The translations under genes were made by a program, and so were the position numbers. The notes under the pieces were generated by a model. The model did no database searches. It worked only from the letters and a program-made list of their open reading frames with translations, and was not told the DNA's origin. From Undaria pinnatifida (lineage: Eukaryota; Sar; Phaeophyceae; Laminariales; Alariaceae), in assembly GCA_012845835.1 (NCBI GenBank), contig JABAKD010000005.1, forward strand, positions 9,814,823-9,878,822: a stretch of 64,000 nt of DNA, given 5' to 3'. This document shows, piece after piece, positions 28,600 through 38,419 of this stretch. How positions within the stretch are numbered: the stretch's first letter is position 1; the number at the start of each line of letters is the position of its first letter.

Positions 28600-29170
28600 A
28601 AAATGAAAAGACACTCCAGTGGTGAGATCGAAGATTTCGTCGAAGCTCATCTTTGCATGCTGTGTGTGTGATACTCCGATCGCGCGTATTACGGTGTGTG
28701 TCCTCATTAAGGATATATACGGTATATATATATATTTTTTTTTTTCTCACACTTTTACTTTCCAGCTTCTGGACAAGCCGTGGTCACAGGTGTCGTCCCT
28801 TCTCCCCCCCGGTTCTTGCCTTCAATTTTTATCGCGCATAGGGTTCAGCAATCCCACTGCTCGTCGATTTTTCATCGGGTGTTGCTAACTCACGCTCTCA
28901 CGTTTTCCGCAAGTCAATTTGTGCACAAGAAAAATTCCCAACGAATGTATACGCGTATGCACTCGGCGGGGCTCGGACTCACGAAACTGACCTATACCAG
29001 GCTCGAGGATAACCTGATACGCCACCGGGGCGACCGGCACATATATAGGTCGGCGACTCCCCTTAGAACTACAACAACAGCAGTGTAGCATGTACCAGGG
29101 TCAGCAGGGTGGTGTCAATCAATCTGTGCGTGGACACTATAAAAGCCGTTTTGTGGGGGGCGAACTATGA
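28600..29170 (-). repeat. Family A copy split by a SINE
   Basis: Family A sequence runs from 28600 to about 28720 (through TCCTCATTAAGGATATA) and resumes at about 29043 with ATATATAGGTCGGCGACTCCCCTTA. The intact junction GGATATAGGTCGGCG is seen in other copies, so the SINE at 28745-29040 was inserted into it. Confidence 0.75.
28745..29040 (-). mobile_element. tRNA-derived SINE, copy 2 (reverse)
   Basis: On the plus strand it starts with the T-run at 28745-28755 and ends with the reverse of the tRNA-like head (GATACGCCACCGGGGCGACCGG). The B-box-like region reads GCTCGGACTC on this strand. ATATATA lies at both edges, a likely but low-complexity target duplication. Confidence 0.8.
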
Positions 29171-29239
29171 CGGCTGTGGAAGGAATGCATAACTCATTAG
29201 TTTATCATGTATAGTATACCCGGTAAGTCGTATAACCGG

Positions 29240-29860
29240 GGGGGGAGGGGGGAAAGGGGGGGGGTCAACAATTTTAGGTAGCATAAATGTAGGGGGCGGG
29301 CGGAGGGGGAGGAGCGGGGGGGGGGGGGGGGGGTGTACTCAGTTTGTGCATGGTCACAGTCGTATGATCATAGACCCTCGCATCCCTATTATGCCGGGAT
29401 GGAGCACGTCGGGTTTTCACCAACCAGGCAGAAATTGCTTGCACCAAGCGCGAAGCGCCGTGAGGTGTTCGGAGAGCCGCATGAAGGGTGAACTGCATCC
29501 TTCCAAAAATCGCCCGTAAGACGGACTTCGGCACCTTGTGCCTACCTATCTTGCTTATGGATGACAGCGCCGATTAGTTACTTTTTTTCTGGTGTGACCA
29601 CTCCGGAGACAGCAATGGGTAGGATTATGAAACTGCCTCGTGGGTGCCTTACCATATTCCCACTACGCGATGCGATTATTCCCCTTGCACGGAGTTAGGG
29701 TTCTCCACCCCGCACAATATGATCTAACTCGATAACCATACTGGTGACCGCCAAAATAAAAAAAAACGGCACCCTGGTCGTCTAGCTCACGCAGTGATTG
29801 GCATGTGTTACATCGTCGTTGCCAACCAACGCCAACCCCAATTTACATATCTTATGAAAA
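29240..29860 (-). repeat. Reverse copy of the 590-1110 module
   Basis: After G-runs (29240-29335) the stretch 29345-29850 is the reverse complement of about 590-1110, with landmarks GGCGTTGGTTGGCAACGACG, CCAGAAAAAAAG, GGTGCCGAAGTCCGYCTTAC and GCGCTTGGTGCAAGCAAT on the minus strand. Class unknown; about 500 bp. Confidence 0.65.
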
Positions 29861-30686
29861 TAGAATTACACTCCAGCTGTGAGATCGAATATTTCGTCGA
29901 AACTCATCTTTGCAATGTGTGTGTGATACTCCGATCGCGCGTATCACGGGTTGTGTGTCCTCATTAAGGATATAGATCGGCGACTCCCCTTGCAACTACA
30001 GTGTAGCTATCAAGGTCAACAGGGTGATGTTAGTCAGTCTGTGCGCGTAAACTATAAAACCCGTTTCTGAGGGGGACAAAATCTGACAGCTGTGGAAGGA
30101 AATGCAACAGTTTATCAAGTGTATCCTGTAAGTCGAATATCCGGTGAGGGGAGGGCGGAGTTTTGAAGGGCGTGGGGGCATGGGTTTGGACAAGAAGGAG
30201 CGGGGGGGGGGGGGGAACGGGCGGGGCAACTCAAAATGTGCGTGGAAACTATAAGTCCTTTTCAAAAGGGGATAAATCTGACGGTTTTTGAAGGAATGCA
30301 CCAGCTTATTTTGTGTATCCTGTAAGTCGTACAACCAGTGGGGAGAGGGCGGAGTGTTCGAGGGGGTGGGGGGGGGGGGGGGGGGGGGCAAAAGGGTTTT
30401 TAACAGTTTTAGGTCGCATAGATGTAGGGGTTTGCTATACGCGTGGTGTTCGAGGGGGTGGGGGTGGGGGGGGGGGCAAAAGGGTTTTTAAAAGCTTTAG
30501 GTCGCATAGATGTAGGGGTTTGCTATACGCGTGGTGCTAGGTCTAGGCGATGGTGCCGGTCGTGGGGAAGGAGGGGGCGTTGGGGGGGGGGGGGATGAAT
30601 TGGAGCAGCGGCATAGATGGCTCTAGAAGGATAATGAAGTGATTTCGATGTTAGGTGGGGCGTTTGAGCAAGAGGGAGCGGGGGAA

Positions 30687-30717
<31 letters not shown>

Positions 30718-31230
30718 AAGTTTTTGACAGGTTTAGGTCGCATATATGTAGGGGCTTGCTGTACGCGTGGTGCTAGGTCTAGGCGATCGTGCGGGTGGCG
30801 GGGAAGGATGGGGTGTTGGGGGGGGGGGGGCGTTGGGGGGGGGGCATGAATTAAAGCTACGTCATGGATGACTAGAAAGATGATGACGTGATATCAATTG
30901 CGTAGAATTGTTTATTACTCTGGCCGATTTCGACTTTAGGGAACGTGGAAAAAAAGGGGGGGCGTAGGGGGGGGCGGGGGGGGGGGGGCGCGGAAATTAT
31001 TTGGAGATACGGCGTGGATGGCTAGAAAGATTATGAGGTGATATCAGCTGGCTGGTAGTGTTTACTACTTTGGCAGATTTCGATTTTAGGTGAGGCGTTT
31101 GAACAAGAGGGATTGGGGGGGGGCGGGAGGCGGGGGGCGGGGGGCGGGCGGGACACTTCAATATGTGCGCGGAAACTATAAATCCTTGAAGGGGATAAAT
31201 CTGACGGTTGTAGCAATAATACATCCCTTT
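29860..31230 (-). repeat. Family A longest copy, head plus G-run modules
   Basis: The head (29860-30130) is followed by repeated modules separated by G-runs of up to about 20 bases: the AAACTATAA..GGGGATAAATCTGACGG module (30050, 30250, 31175) and the TTTAGGTCGCATAGATGTAGGGG module (30408, 30500, 30735). GATGGCTxTAGAAAGAT and GATATCA..TGTTTATTACTCTGGC segments recur between them. It ends at the last GGGGATAAATCTGACGG. Confidence 0.75.
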
Positions 31231-31249
31231 ATATCACCTGCCCGGTATT

Positions 31250-32300
31250 GTATATTATTATATTATAGCAGATTTGATGTTAAAGCTTCATAATTTGTTG
31301 TTGTACGCGATGGATCGCAAAATAGAATATTTCAATCGATAGGTACAACCATGTACATATGTATAATGTTTTACAGCGTAGGTGCCAACCGAGGCCAACT
31401 ATCATATATATGGATGTACATTTTGAGGGGGACGAGGGACGGGGGGGGGGGGGGCGTCAACAGTTTTAGGTCGCGTAAATGCCTAGGGGCTTACTGCACG
31501 ATAGCGGGTGACGGGGAAGGAGGTGGCGGGGGAAGGTTAATTTGAACTTGAAGACAATATAACAAAATGAATTGGAGCTACCGCATGGATGACTCGGAAG
31601 AGAAAGAGGTCATATATATGTTGTTGTTGCTGTTCTCACGTTAACTCGCATCATCAAGTCCGTGGTCATAGGACAGGCTCCAGTCACTCTGGAGCTGAGG
31701 AATACCCCAGGGAAAAAACACACACACACAAGTCAAAGGTGGCACACGCATATATCAGAGCTGACGCAATTCATGCCTCCACCAGAAACATATATAATCG
31801 AAATCGAGATTCAGCCTACGATGTGCCTGGTCCATACTGGTGCATACGTCTCACTACCTACTCGCGCCTGGAAAAACCGACCGTACCGCTTGCCACCCAA
31901 GAAAGGCTACGTACCACGTATATGTTGCACGTAGCACCTATCACTACGCGCATATATACACACGACCGACGCAAGTCAATTGGCAAAAAAGAAACAAAGA
32001 AAAAAAAAGAACATAAAGGAAATAAAAGACAAGAAAGCGAAAAACGAAAAAGGAAAGGAATATCACCTGTCGGGTAGCATATACTATGTATGTATGTACT
32101 ATAGTGTTTAGTTCTTTGCAAGATTTTGATTTTTTTAGGTGGGGCGGCGGGGGAGGGGGGGGTGGGGTTGGTGGGACGGCGGGGGAGGAGTGTCTGTGTG
32201 ATGGGGGCGGGGGGGGGGGAAGGAAACGGAGGTGGATGCGAGAAAAATGTTCTGCCAGCTGCGTGTTAAATGCAGGTAGGTACCTGCGCCCAATACGAGT
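31250..32300. repeat. Mosaic of short dispersed repeats
   Basis: A family A module fragment lies at 31430-31590. The piece TCACGTTAACTCGCAT..GTCCGTGGTCA..GGACAGGCTCC (31635-31715) recurs at 34405-34490 and 43590-43670. GACGCAATTCATGCCTCCACCAGAAAC with about 140 bases after it (31760-31920) recurs at 36054-36210. An A-rich stretch is at 31980-32060 and G-runs at 32140-32225. No gene is visible. Confidence 0.55.
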
Positions 32301-32311
32301 ATATATAGTTA

Positions 32312-32314
32312 GTG

Positions 32315-32380
<66 letters not shown>

Positions 32381-32381
32381 A

Positions 32382-32426
<45 letters not shown>

Positions 32427-32451
32427 CAGTAGTAGTAGTAGTAGTAGTAGC

Positions 32452-32486
<35 letters not shown>

Positions 32487-32498
32487 CAGTAGTAGTAA

Positions 32499-32531
<33 letters not shown>

Positions 32532-32562
32532 CAGTAGTAGTAGTAGTGGTAGTAGTAGTAGC

Positions 32563-32623
<61 letters not shown>

Positions 32624-32626
32624 TTG
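32312..32626 (+). repeat. (AGT)n microsatellite, about 315 bp
   Basis: A long tract of AGT triplets with scattered AGC, AAT and GGT interruptions. Poly-Ser, poly-Val and poly-Tyr frames are artefacts. Confidence 0.97.
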
Positions 32627-32629
32627 ATA

Positions 32630-32940
32630 GGGTAGTTCCTTTACAAACACGAAAAAAATCACAGAATCCTCACAAAATTTCACGATTTTCCTGACATTTT
32701 TTTTGAAAACTCTGAAAAATGTCGCGTTTTCCAAAACAAAATCGCGTTTGCTTGTTTTTTTTATCAGGAATCCTGACATCAATTTTCATGGAAAAAGTCA
32801 AAAAAAGCGATTCTGAAGTCCGGATTCTTCCTGACAAATATCACGTTTGTTTCGCGAAAAACGTCGCGTTTTTTGTTGTCAGGATTCCTGCAATTTTTTG
32901 TGTTCGTTAGGAACGCGGCAACTATTAAATGCATACAAGT
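32630..32940. other. AT-rich spacer
   Basis: Several short similar words (ATCAGGAATCCTGACA, AAAATGTCGCGTTTTCC, AAAACGTCGCGTTTTT) suggest an internally repetitive stretch. No gene is visible. Confidence 0.4.
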
Positions 32941-34106
32941 AATTACGCGATAGTTCTTCATTTTTTTGGAGTTATGAGTTTTGATTCTTTGCCTTTGGGT
33001 TGTTCGTAATGTCCTGAGGGTCTTCGTCGGGTTTTGGGGTGGTTCTTCCATTAATTTTTCTTTCTGTCCTGCCGAACCCCTTACTCAGTGCCGGGTCAGG
33101 GTTCGGGTACAACGCCGCTATCTGAGGCGCAGGGCTGTCGCCTTTTCGTCATTGTTCAATTTCGCCCTGCCGACGCCCTCCTCAGCCCAGAGCCGGGGGG
33201 GGCGACCAGGGTAACCTGTTCGCGCGTAACGTGGTGCAGGGCTATGTACGGGTCTGTGTGTCATCTTATATCTTTTGTGTGTTGTATTTGTTCTATTTTG
33301 TCTTTTTTCGTCTAAACACTTCCCCCCCTAGCGGGGCTGTAAGTGTTGCCATCTTCCATCCCGGGTATTTGTCGTTCCCTCGTCTAACCACCCGCCTTGC
33401 CGATGGCCCGCGGGAGGTTTTTTGCATGACTTCTCCTTTCTATTAGCGTCTGTGTTCCCCTCCATATCGACGAGGGCTCGCCTCGCCATAGTACCTTTCC
33501 TGTGGTTGGTTTGCCGTAGAGCCTTTCCTGCCCCCCCCCGCCACACCGGCGGCATGCGGCAGGTTCTAGAGCCTTCTCTGCCCCCCCCCCCCGCCACACC
33601 GGCTGTACGCGGCAGGTTTTTTATGGGTGTATTTTGCCTTGTTGAAGGGTCTGCGTTTTTTTCAACTGCTTTTTTTCGCGTGTTCCTGGCTCCATAGCCA
33701 GACGGTTAGAGGTGTGGGAGTGGGTTTTGAGGAGCCGCATCTTCTTCGACTCATGGTCTAGTTCGTAGAACCGGAGTTTCCCCGAATCTCCCACATTTCT
33801 GCATATATATATATGCGACTCATCAGGGTGGGCTAGTGTTGAGACACGCCCTCGAAAGGCCTGTAATTATCCGAATTCGAGATCAATTGGATGGGTTTCG
33901 TTTGATAAGGTTGGCGTTTTATATTCGAGAAATTTAGGAAATAGATCGGAGGCACGAGCCTCCGATTTCGGAAGCTATCCGGGGCTCTGGTGGAATGGAA
34001 TAAATCTACGTCTCTACGAAGGAAACGAAATTGAGTACTCTCCGAGGATCTGCTCAATTGGCAGACCTGCAGGGGAAACTCTTGTGTCCCCACCTATAAC
34101 TTCACA
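32940..34106 (+). mobile_element. 5'-truncated LTR element with one LTR
   Basis: The interior 32945-33836 matches the noncoding interior of the miniature element (11750-12627), including CCGGGTATTTGTCGTT, CTCGCCTCGCCATAGTACCTTT and the duplicated CCGCCACACCGGC..CGGCAGGTT pair. It is followed by AGGGTGGGCTAG and an LTR at 33837-34106. No left LTR is seen. The left edge falls near 32940. Confidence 0.75.
33837..34106 (+). repeat. LTR of the truncated element
   Basis: This 270 bp repeat begins TGTTGAGACACG and ends CTTCACA. It is closest to the right LTR at 12628-12896, sharing the AGATCGGAGGCACGAGCCTC hairpin. Confidence 0.8.
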
Positions 34107-34510
34107 TAGAGAAGAAGGCCGCATGTTGGACTTGCGTCAAATATTGCAGAACACAGCAACAATAATGCTGCTGATCGATGCATTTTGCTGCTGCTGCTGA
34201 CTGCTGCTGCTGCTGCTTGTTGCTGCTTGCTGCTTTTGTTGCATGCCGCGGCTGCTGCTATGCCCCCCTCCCCTCCCGCTCGCTGCTGCATGCTGTTGCA
34301 CATGCCGGCGTTTTTTTTTCTCTTCTAGACTACTCGTATAGGTATGTGTATTATGTATTATGTATGTATATGGACGTATCACATGTATTGATATTTTTGT
34401 TGTTGTTCTCACACTAACTCGCATAATCAAGTCCGTGGTCACAGGACAGGCTCCTGGAGCTGAGGAATACCCCAGGGCGAAACAAGAAAAAAACAAAGGT
34501 GGTACACGTA
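34107..34510. repeat. CTG-rich stretch and dispersed repeat fragment
   Basis: GCTGCT-rich sequence lies at 34160-34300, and a copy of the TTCTCACACTAACTCGCATAA..GTCCGTGGTCACAGGACAGG fragment at 34405-34490. No gene is visible. Confidence 0.5.
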
Positions 34511-35350
34511 TATTATAAAAATAAAATACACTCCAGCTGTAAGATCGAAGATTTTGTCGAAACTCATATTTGCAAGTTGTGTGTGATACTCCGATCGCGC
34601 GTGTTACGGGGTGTGTGTCCTCATTAAGGATATAGGTCGGCGACTCCCCTTGCAACTACAGTGTAGCTATCAGGGTCAACAAGGTGATGTTAGTCAGTCT
34701 GTGCGCGGAAACTATAAAACCTGTTTCTGAGGGGGACAAAATCTGACAGCTGTGGCAGGAAATGCATCATCAGTTCATCATGTGAATCCTGCAAGTCGAA
34801 TAACCGGTGAGGAGAGGGCGGAGTTTTTATGGACGTGGGGGCCTGGGTTTGATCAAGAGGGAGCGGGGGGGTGGGGGGGGGGCGGGACGGGCGGGGCAGC
34901 TCAATCTGTGTGTGAAAACTATAAATCGTATCCTGTAAGTCGTACAACCAGTGAAGAGAGGGCGGAGCGTTCGAGGGGGTGGGGGTTGGGGGGGGGGGGC
35001 GAGGGGAGGGGGCGAAAGTTTTTTCTCAACATCTTGAGGTCGCATAGATGTAGGGGTTTGCTATACGCGTGGTGCTGGGTCTAGGCGATGGTGCGGGTGG
35101 TGGGTGAAGGAGGGGGCGTTTGGGGGGGGGGGGAAGGAGGGGGCGTTGGGAGGGGCAGGGGGGGGGGGGATTGCAGCAGCGGCATGGATGGCTCTAGGAA
35201 GATAATGAGGTGATATCAAGTGCGTGGAAGTGTTTATTACTCTGCCAGATTTCGATGTTATTAGGTGGGGCGTGTGAGCAAGAGGGAGCGGGGAAAAAAA
35301 AAGAAGGGGGGGGGGGAGTCTCGGGGGGGGGGTGGGCGTGGGGGGGGGGA
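34510..35350 (-). repeat. Family A long copy
   Basis: The head (34510-34770) continues into the GCAAGTCGAATAACCGGTGAGG module, a G-run module and the AGGTCGCATAGATGTAGGGG module, ending near 35350. The order agrees with 29860-31230. Confidence 0.75.
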
Positions 35351-35384
35351 GGGTTTTCAAGAGGTTTAGGTCACAAATAATATA

Positions 35385-35475
35385 AAAATACACTCCATCC
35401 AGCTGTGAGATCGAATATTTGCTCGAAACTCATCTTTGCAAGCTTGTGTGTGATACACCGATCGCGCGTATTACG
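35385..35475 (-). repeat. Family A head fragment next to SINE
   Basis: This is a truncated head ending GATCGCGCGTATTACGA, where the T-run of the SINE begins. Confidence 0.65.
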
Positions 35476-35803
35476 ATTTTTTTTTTTTTTTTTTTTTTTT
35501 TTTGCACACTTTTACTTTCCAGCTTCTGGACAAGCCGTGGACACAGGTTTCATCCCTTCTCCTCCCCGGTTCTTGCCTTCAATTTCTATCGCGCATAGGG
35601 TTCAGCAATCGCACTGACTGCTCGTCGATTGTTCATCGAGTGTTGCTAACTCACGCTCTCGCGCTTTCCGCAAGTCAATTTGTCTACAAGAAAAAGTCCC
35701 CAACGAATTTATACGAGTATGTATGCACTCGGCGGGGCTCGAAGTCACGAAACTGAACTATACCAGGCTCGAGGATATCCTGATACGCCACCGGGGCGAC
35801 CGG
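35476..35803 (-). mobile_element. tRNA-derived SINE, copy 3 (reverse)
   Basis: The T-run at 35476-35503 is the poly-A tail of the reverse element, followed by the conserved body and ending CACCGGGGCGACCGG. It has a 4-base insertion (GACT) in the CACTGCTCGTCGAT region relative to copy 2. Confidence 0.8.
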
Positions 35804-35809
35804 TCCACG

Positions 35810-36030
35810 AATATATGTAGGGGGGTGTGCCATACGCGTGGTGCTAGGTCTAGGCGATCGTGCGGGTGGTGGGGAAGGAGGGGGCGTTGGGGGGGGGGGG
35901 GAGGGATGAATGAAAGCTACGTCATGGATGGCTAGAAAGATAATGACGTGATATCAATTGCGTAGAAGAAGTGTCTATTACCCTGGCCGATTTCGATTGT
36001 AGGCGGGCGTTTGAACGAAAGGGCGGGGAA
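35810..36030 (-). repeat. Family A module fragment
   Basis: A TGTAGGGG..GCCATACGCGTGGTGCTAGG module and the following GATGGCTAGAAAGATAATGA and TGATATCAATTGCGTAGAA segments are present without a head. Confidence 0.6.
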
Positions 36031-36509
36031 AAAATATAGACTATATCACTGCTGACGCAATTCATGCCTCCACCAGAAACACATAAAAGTGAAATCGGGA
36101 GTCAGCCTACGATGTGCCAGGTCCATACTGGTGGTGCATACATCTCACTACTCGCGCCTGGAAAAACCGACTATTATACCGCTTGCCACCCAAGAAGACT
36201 ACCTCGAACTATAACTACGCATACGCATGATATACTCCGTACATACGTTCGGCTTCTCTCGATGTGTTGTTGGTGAACGAATGAAATAGCTGCGTGGTAA
36301 GTACATGTATATTACTAGTATAATACAACACCAGCAGCAAGCAGTGCTGTCATTCTTTCCACCCTCAGCGACATCATCAAGATTGAGTACACACCCAGTG
36401 TCAGTGCTGCAATTCTTCATCCTATTAATAGAGAGATAGATACCAAACTAGCAAATTATTAGTACGCCGAGGTACAGTATGTGGTGTGGTAGCAGTGCAG
36501 GCTACGATA

Positions 36510-37005
36510 TATATTATAAAAATTCAAATACACTCCAGCTGTGAGATCGAAGATTTCGTCGAAACTCATCTTTGCAAGCTGTGTGTGATACTCCGATCGC
36601 GCGCATTACGAGTTGTGTGTCCTCATTAAGGATATAGGTCGGCGACTCCCCTTACAGCTACAGTGTAGCTATCAGGGTCAACAGGATGATTTTAGTCAGT
36701 CTGTGCGCGGAAACTATAAAACCCGTTTCTGAGGGGGACAAAATCTGACAGCTGTGAAGGGAAAGGGGGGGCCTGGTTGTGATCAAAAGCGAGCGGGTTT
36801 GGAGGGGGGCGGGGGGGGGGGGGGGGGGGGGGAAGGGGCAATTTGTGCATGTAAGCTATAAATCCTTTCGAGGGGATAAATCTGACGGTTTTGGCACCAG
36901 TATATTATTGGGGGCGGGGGGGGTGGGGGGGTGGGGGGGTTGGGGCGGGGGGGGGGGGGGGGGCAGCTCGATATGTGCCTGGAAACTATACATTATTTCG
37001 AGGGG
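36510..37005 (-). repeat. Family A long copy
   Basis: The head (36510-36775) is nearly identical to 16450-16700, including the GTGAAGGGAAAGGGGGGCCTGGTT variant. It is followed by G-run modules, including a G-run of about 22 at 36809-36832. Confidence 0.75.
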
Positions 37006-38310
37006 ATAATATATATGTTACATACCTGGTGGTATGACATACAAACGAAGTATATATATATATTTCTGTGGTTTTTCCCCTGTAGTCTACTACTACTACT
37101 GCTGTATACACTTCGTTCTCAATATAATATCAAATAAATATCGGAACTGAATATTATGTTGTATTGTTCGATTATTTGTGGCATCACTTCGAGGCCAAAA
37201 ACTCAACTACGTACAGAGTAACTCACTCCTCCTCCTCCCAATCAATGCACTGAAGAACTGCTGCTGCTGCTGCCGCCGCTTGCTGTTGTTGTAGTCTTTT
37301 GCCCACACGAACGAGGAAAAAAGACTCGACCCATGGATGGAGGAAAAGAAGAAAAAGTCAAACGGTCATGCAGATGTGATGAGTCAGCGTTACATCATTT
37401 ATTTTACTATATTATCATTAGCGCGTCCTCATCATCATCCCTATCATCCCTGTACGTATGCTATAATACCCATACGTATATTACCCCATCGTACCCCGAG
37501 CCCTTTGCCTCTCGTGCGGTCTCGAGAGTCTCGAAGTAAATGTGACACTCCCCGTAACAGAGTTCCAAAGATCATCAGAAAAGTATCTGAAACGTCCTGT
37601 GATGAATCCCCCTTTTCCCCCCCCTGTAGATCTGGTCTGATTGCTCGCGTCATATTCCACGACGATTTCTCCGAAAAACGCAATTCGGGTCGTAGATCTC
37701 TGCCACAGGATCTACCAGATCTATCTGTAGATTTGAGAATTTTGATCTTTTTGGGCGGTCAAAACAGTAGATTTCATGCTTTGAGAGCCGGTCGCCGGCA
37801 AGTGACGCCATTTTCTGGCAGCATGTTCCAAATTCGCAGCAAATTTGGCCCTTTCTTCGGAACTTGTTCCACGGATTCGGACGATATCTGATTTGCTGTG
37901 TTGTTTTGTGCTATGTCATACCCTGTCCGCAGCAGGTTGGCATTTTATGTGAACTTTCTGTTAGAGGCGAATCTGCTGTACGTACGCAGTACATACCTCG
38001 TCATCAGCAGCCCAGCAGCCCAGCGGTCATCTTTTTTTGTGCCACTCACCACCCATTGACTGAGCGCCAGCCTTTCAGTTCATTCACGATCGCCGTACCA
38101 GAGCACCGGTTTTATACGTCTCTCTCTGGCTGCTGCTGCTGTTGCCACCCCCGACCCCCCCCTTCAACACCAAGATCGTCTCATCTATTTTCTGGTCTCT
38201 GCAGCAGCTTTTCCGCAGCCAAAGGAAGCCGACGAAGCAGTAAACATCATCACCACAGCTGCTAGCAGCAGGAGGAGGAGTAGTTGTTGTAATAGGCCGC
38301 GACCAGCACC
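37005..38310. other. Region upstream of the AMT gene
   Basis: The AMT promoter and 5' UTR should be in the right part. I see GCTGCTGCTGCTG runs at 37258-37276 and 38129-38141 but no convincing TATA box or initiator. An open frame at 37337-37891 has no recognisable domain and is not annotated as a gene. Confidence 0.4.
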
Positions 38311-38419
38311 ATGACGTCTTCTGCCGAACCCACGGTGGAATCCCTGTCGGCGGAAATGGCCGCTCTCCAAGGCGACGTCGACATATTTTGGCTGATGTTC
38401 GGCGCCATTCTCGTGTTCT
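38311..38419 (+). CDS. AMT1: AMT exon 1: N-terminus and first helix start
   Basis: This exon encodes 36 codons plus one base. It has a short hydrophilic N-terminus, then DIFWLMFGAILVF, the start of the first membrane helix. The donor is TTCT|GTGAGT. The split codon restores Phe37 with exon 2. Confidence 0.88.

Noticed and set aside
32086-32782. Open frames of about 200 and 157 codons with poly-Ser or poly-Tyr
   Set aside because: They come from the AGT microsatellite; the flanking residues match nothing I recognise.
37337-37891. 184-codon open frame upstream of AMT
   Set aside because: There is no recognisable domain, it has unusual composition, and it lies in the expected AMT upstream region; a chance frame is more likely.
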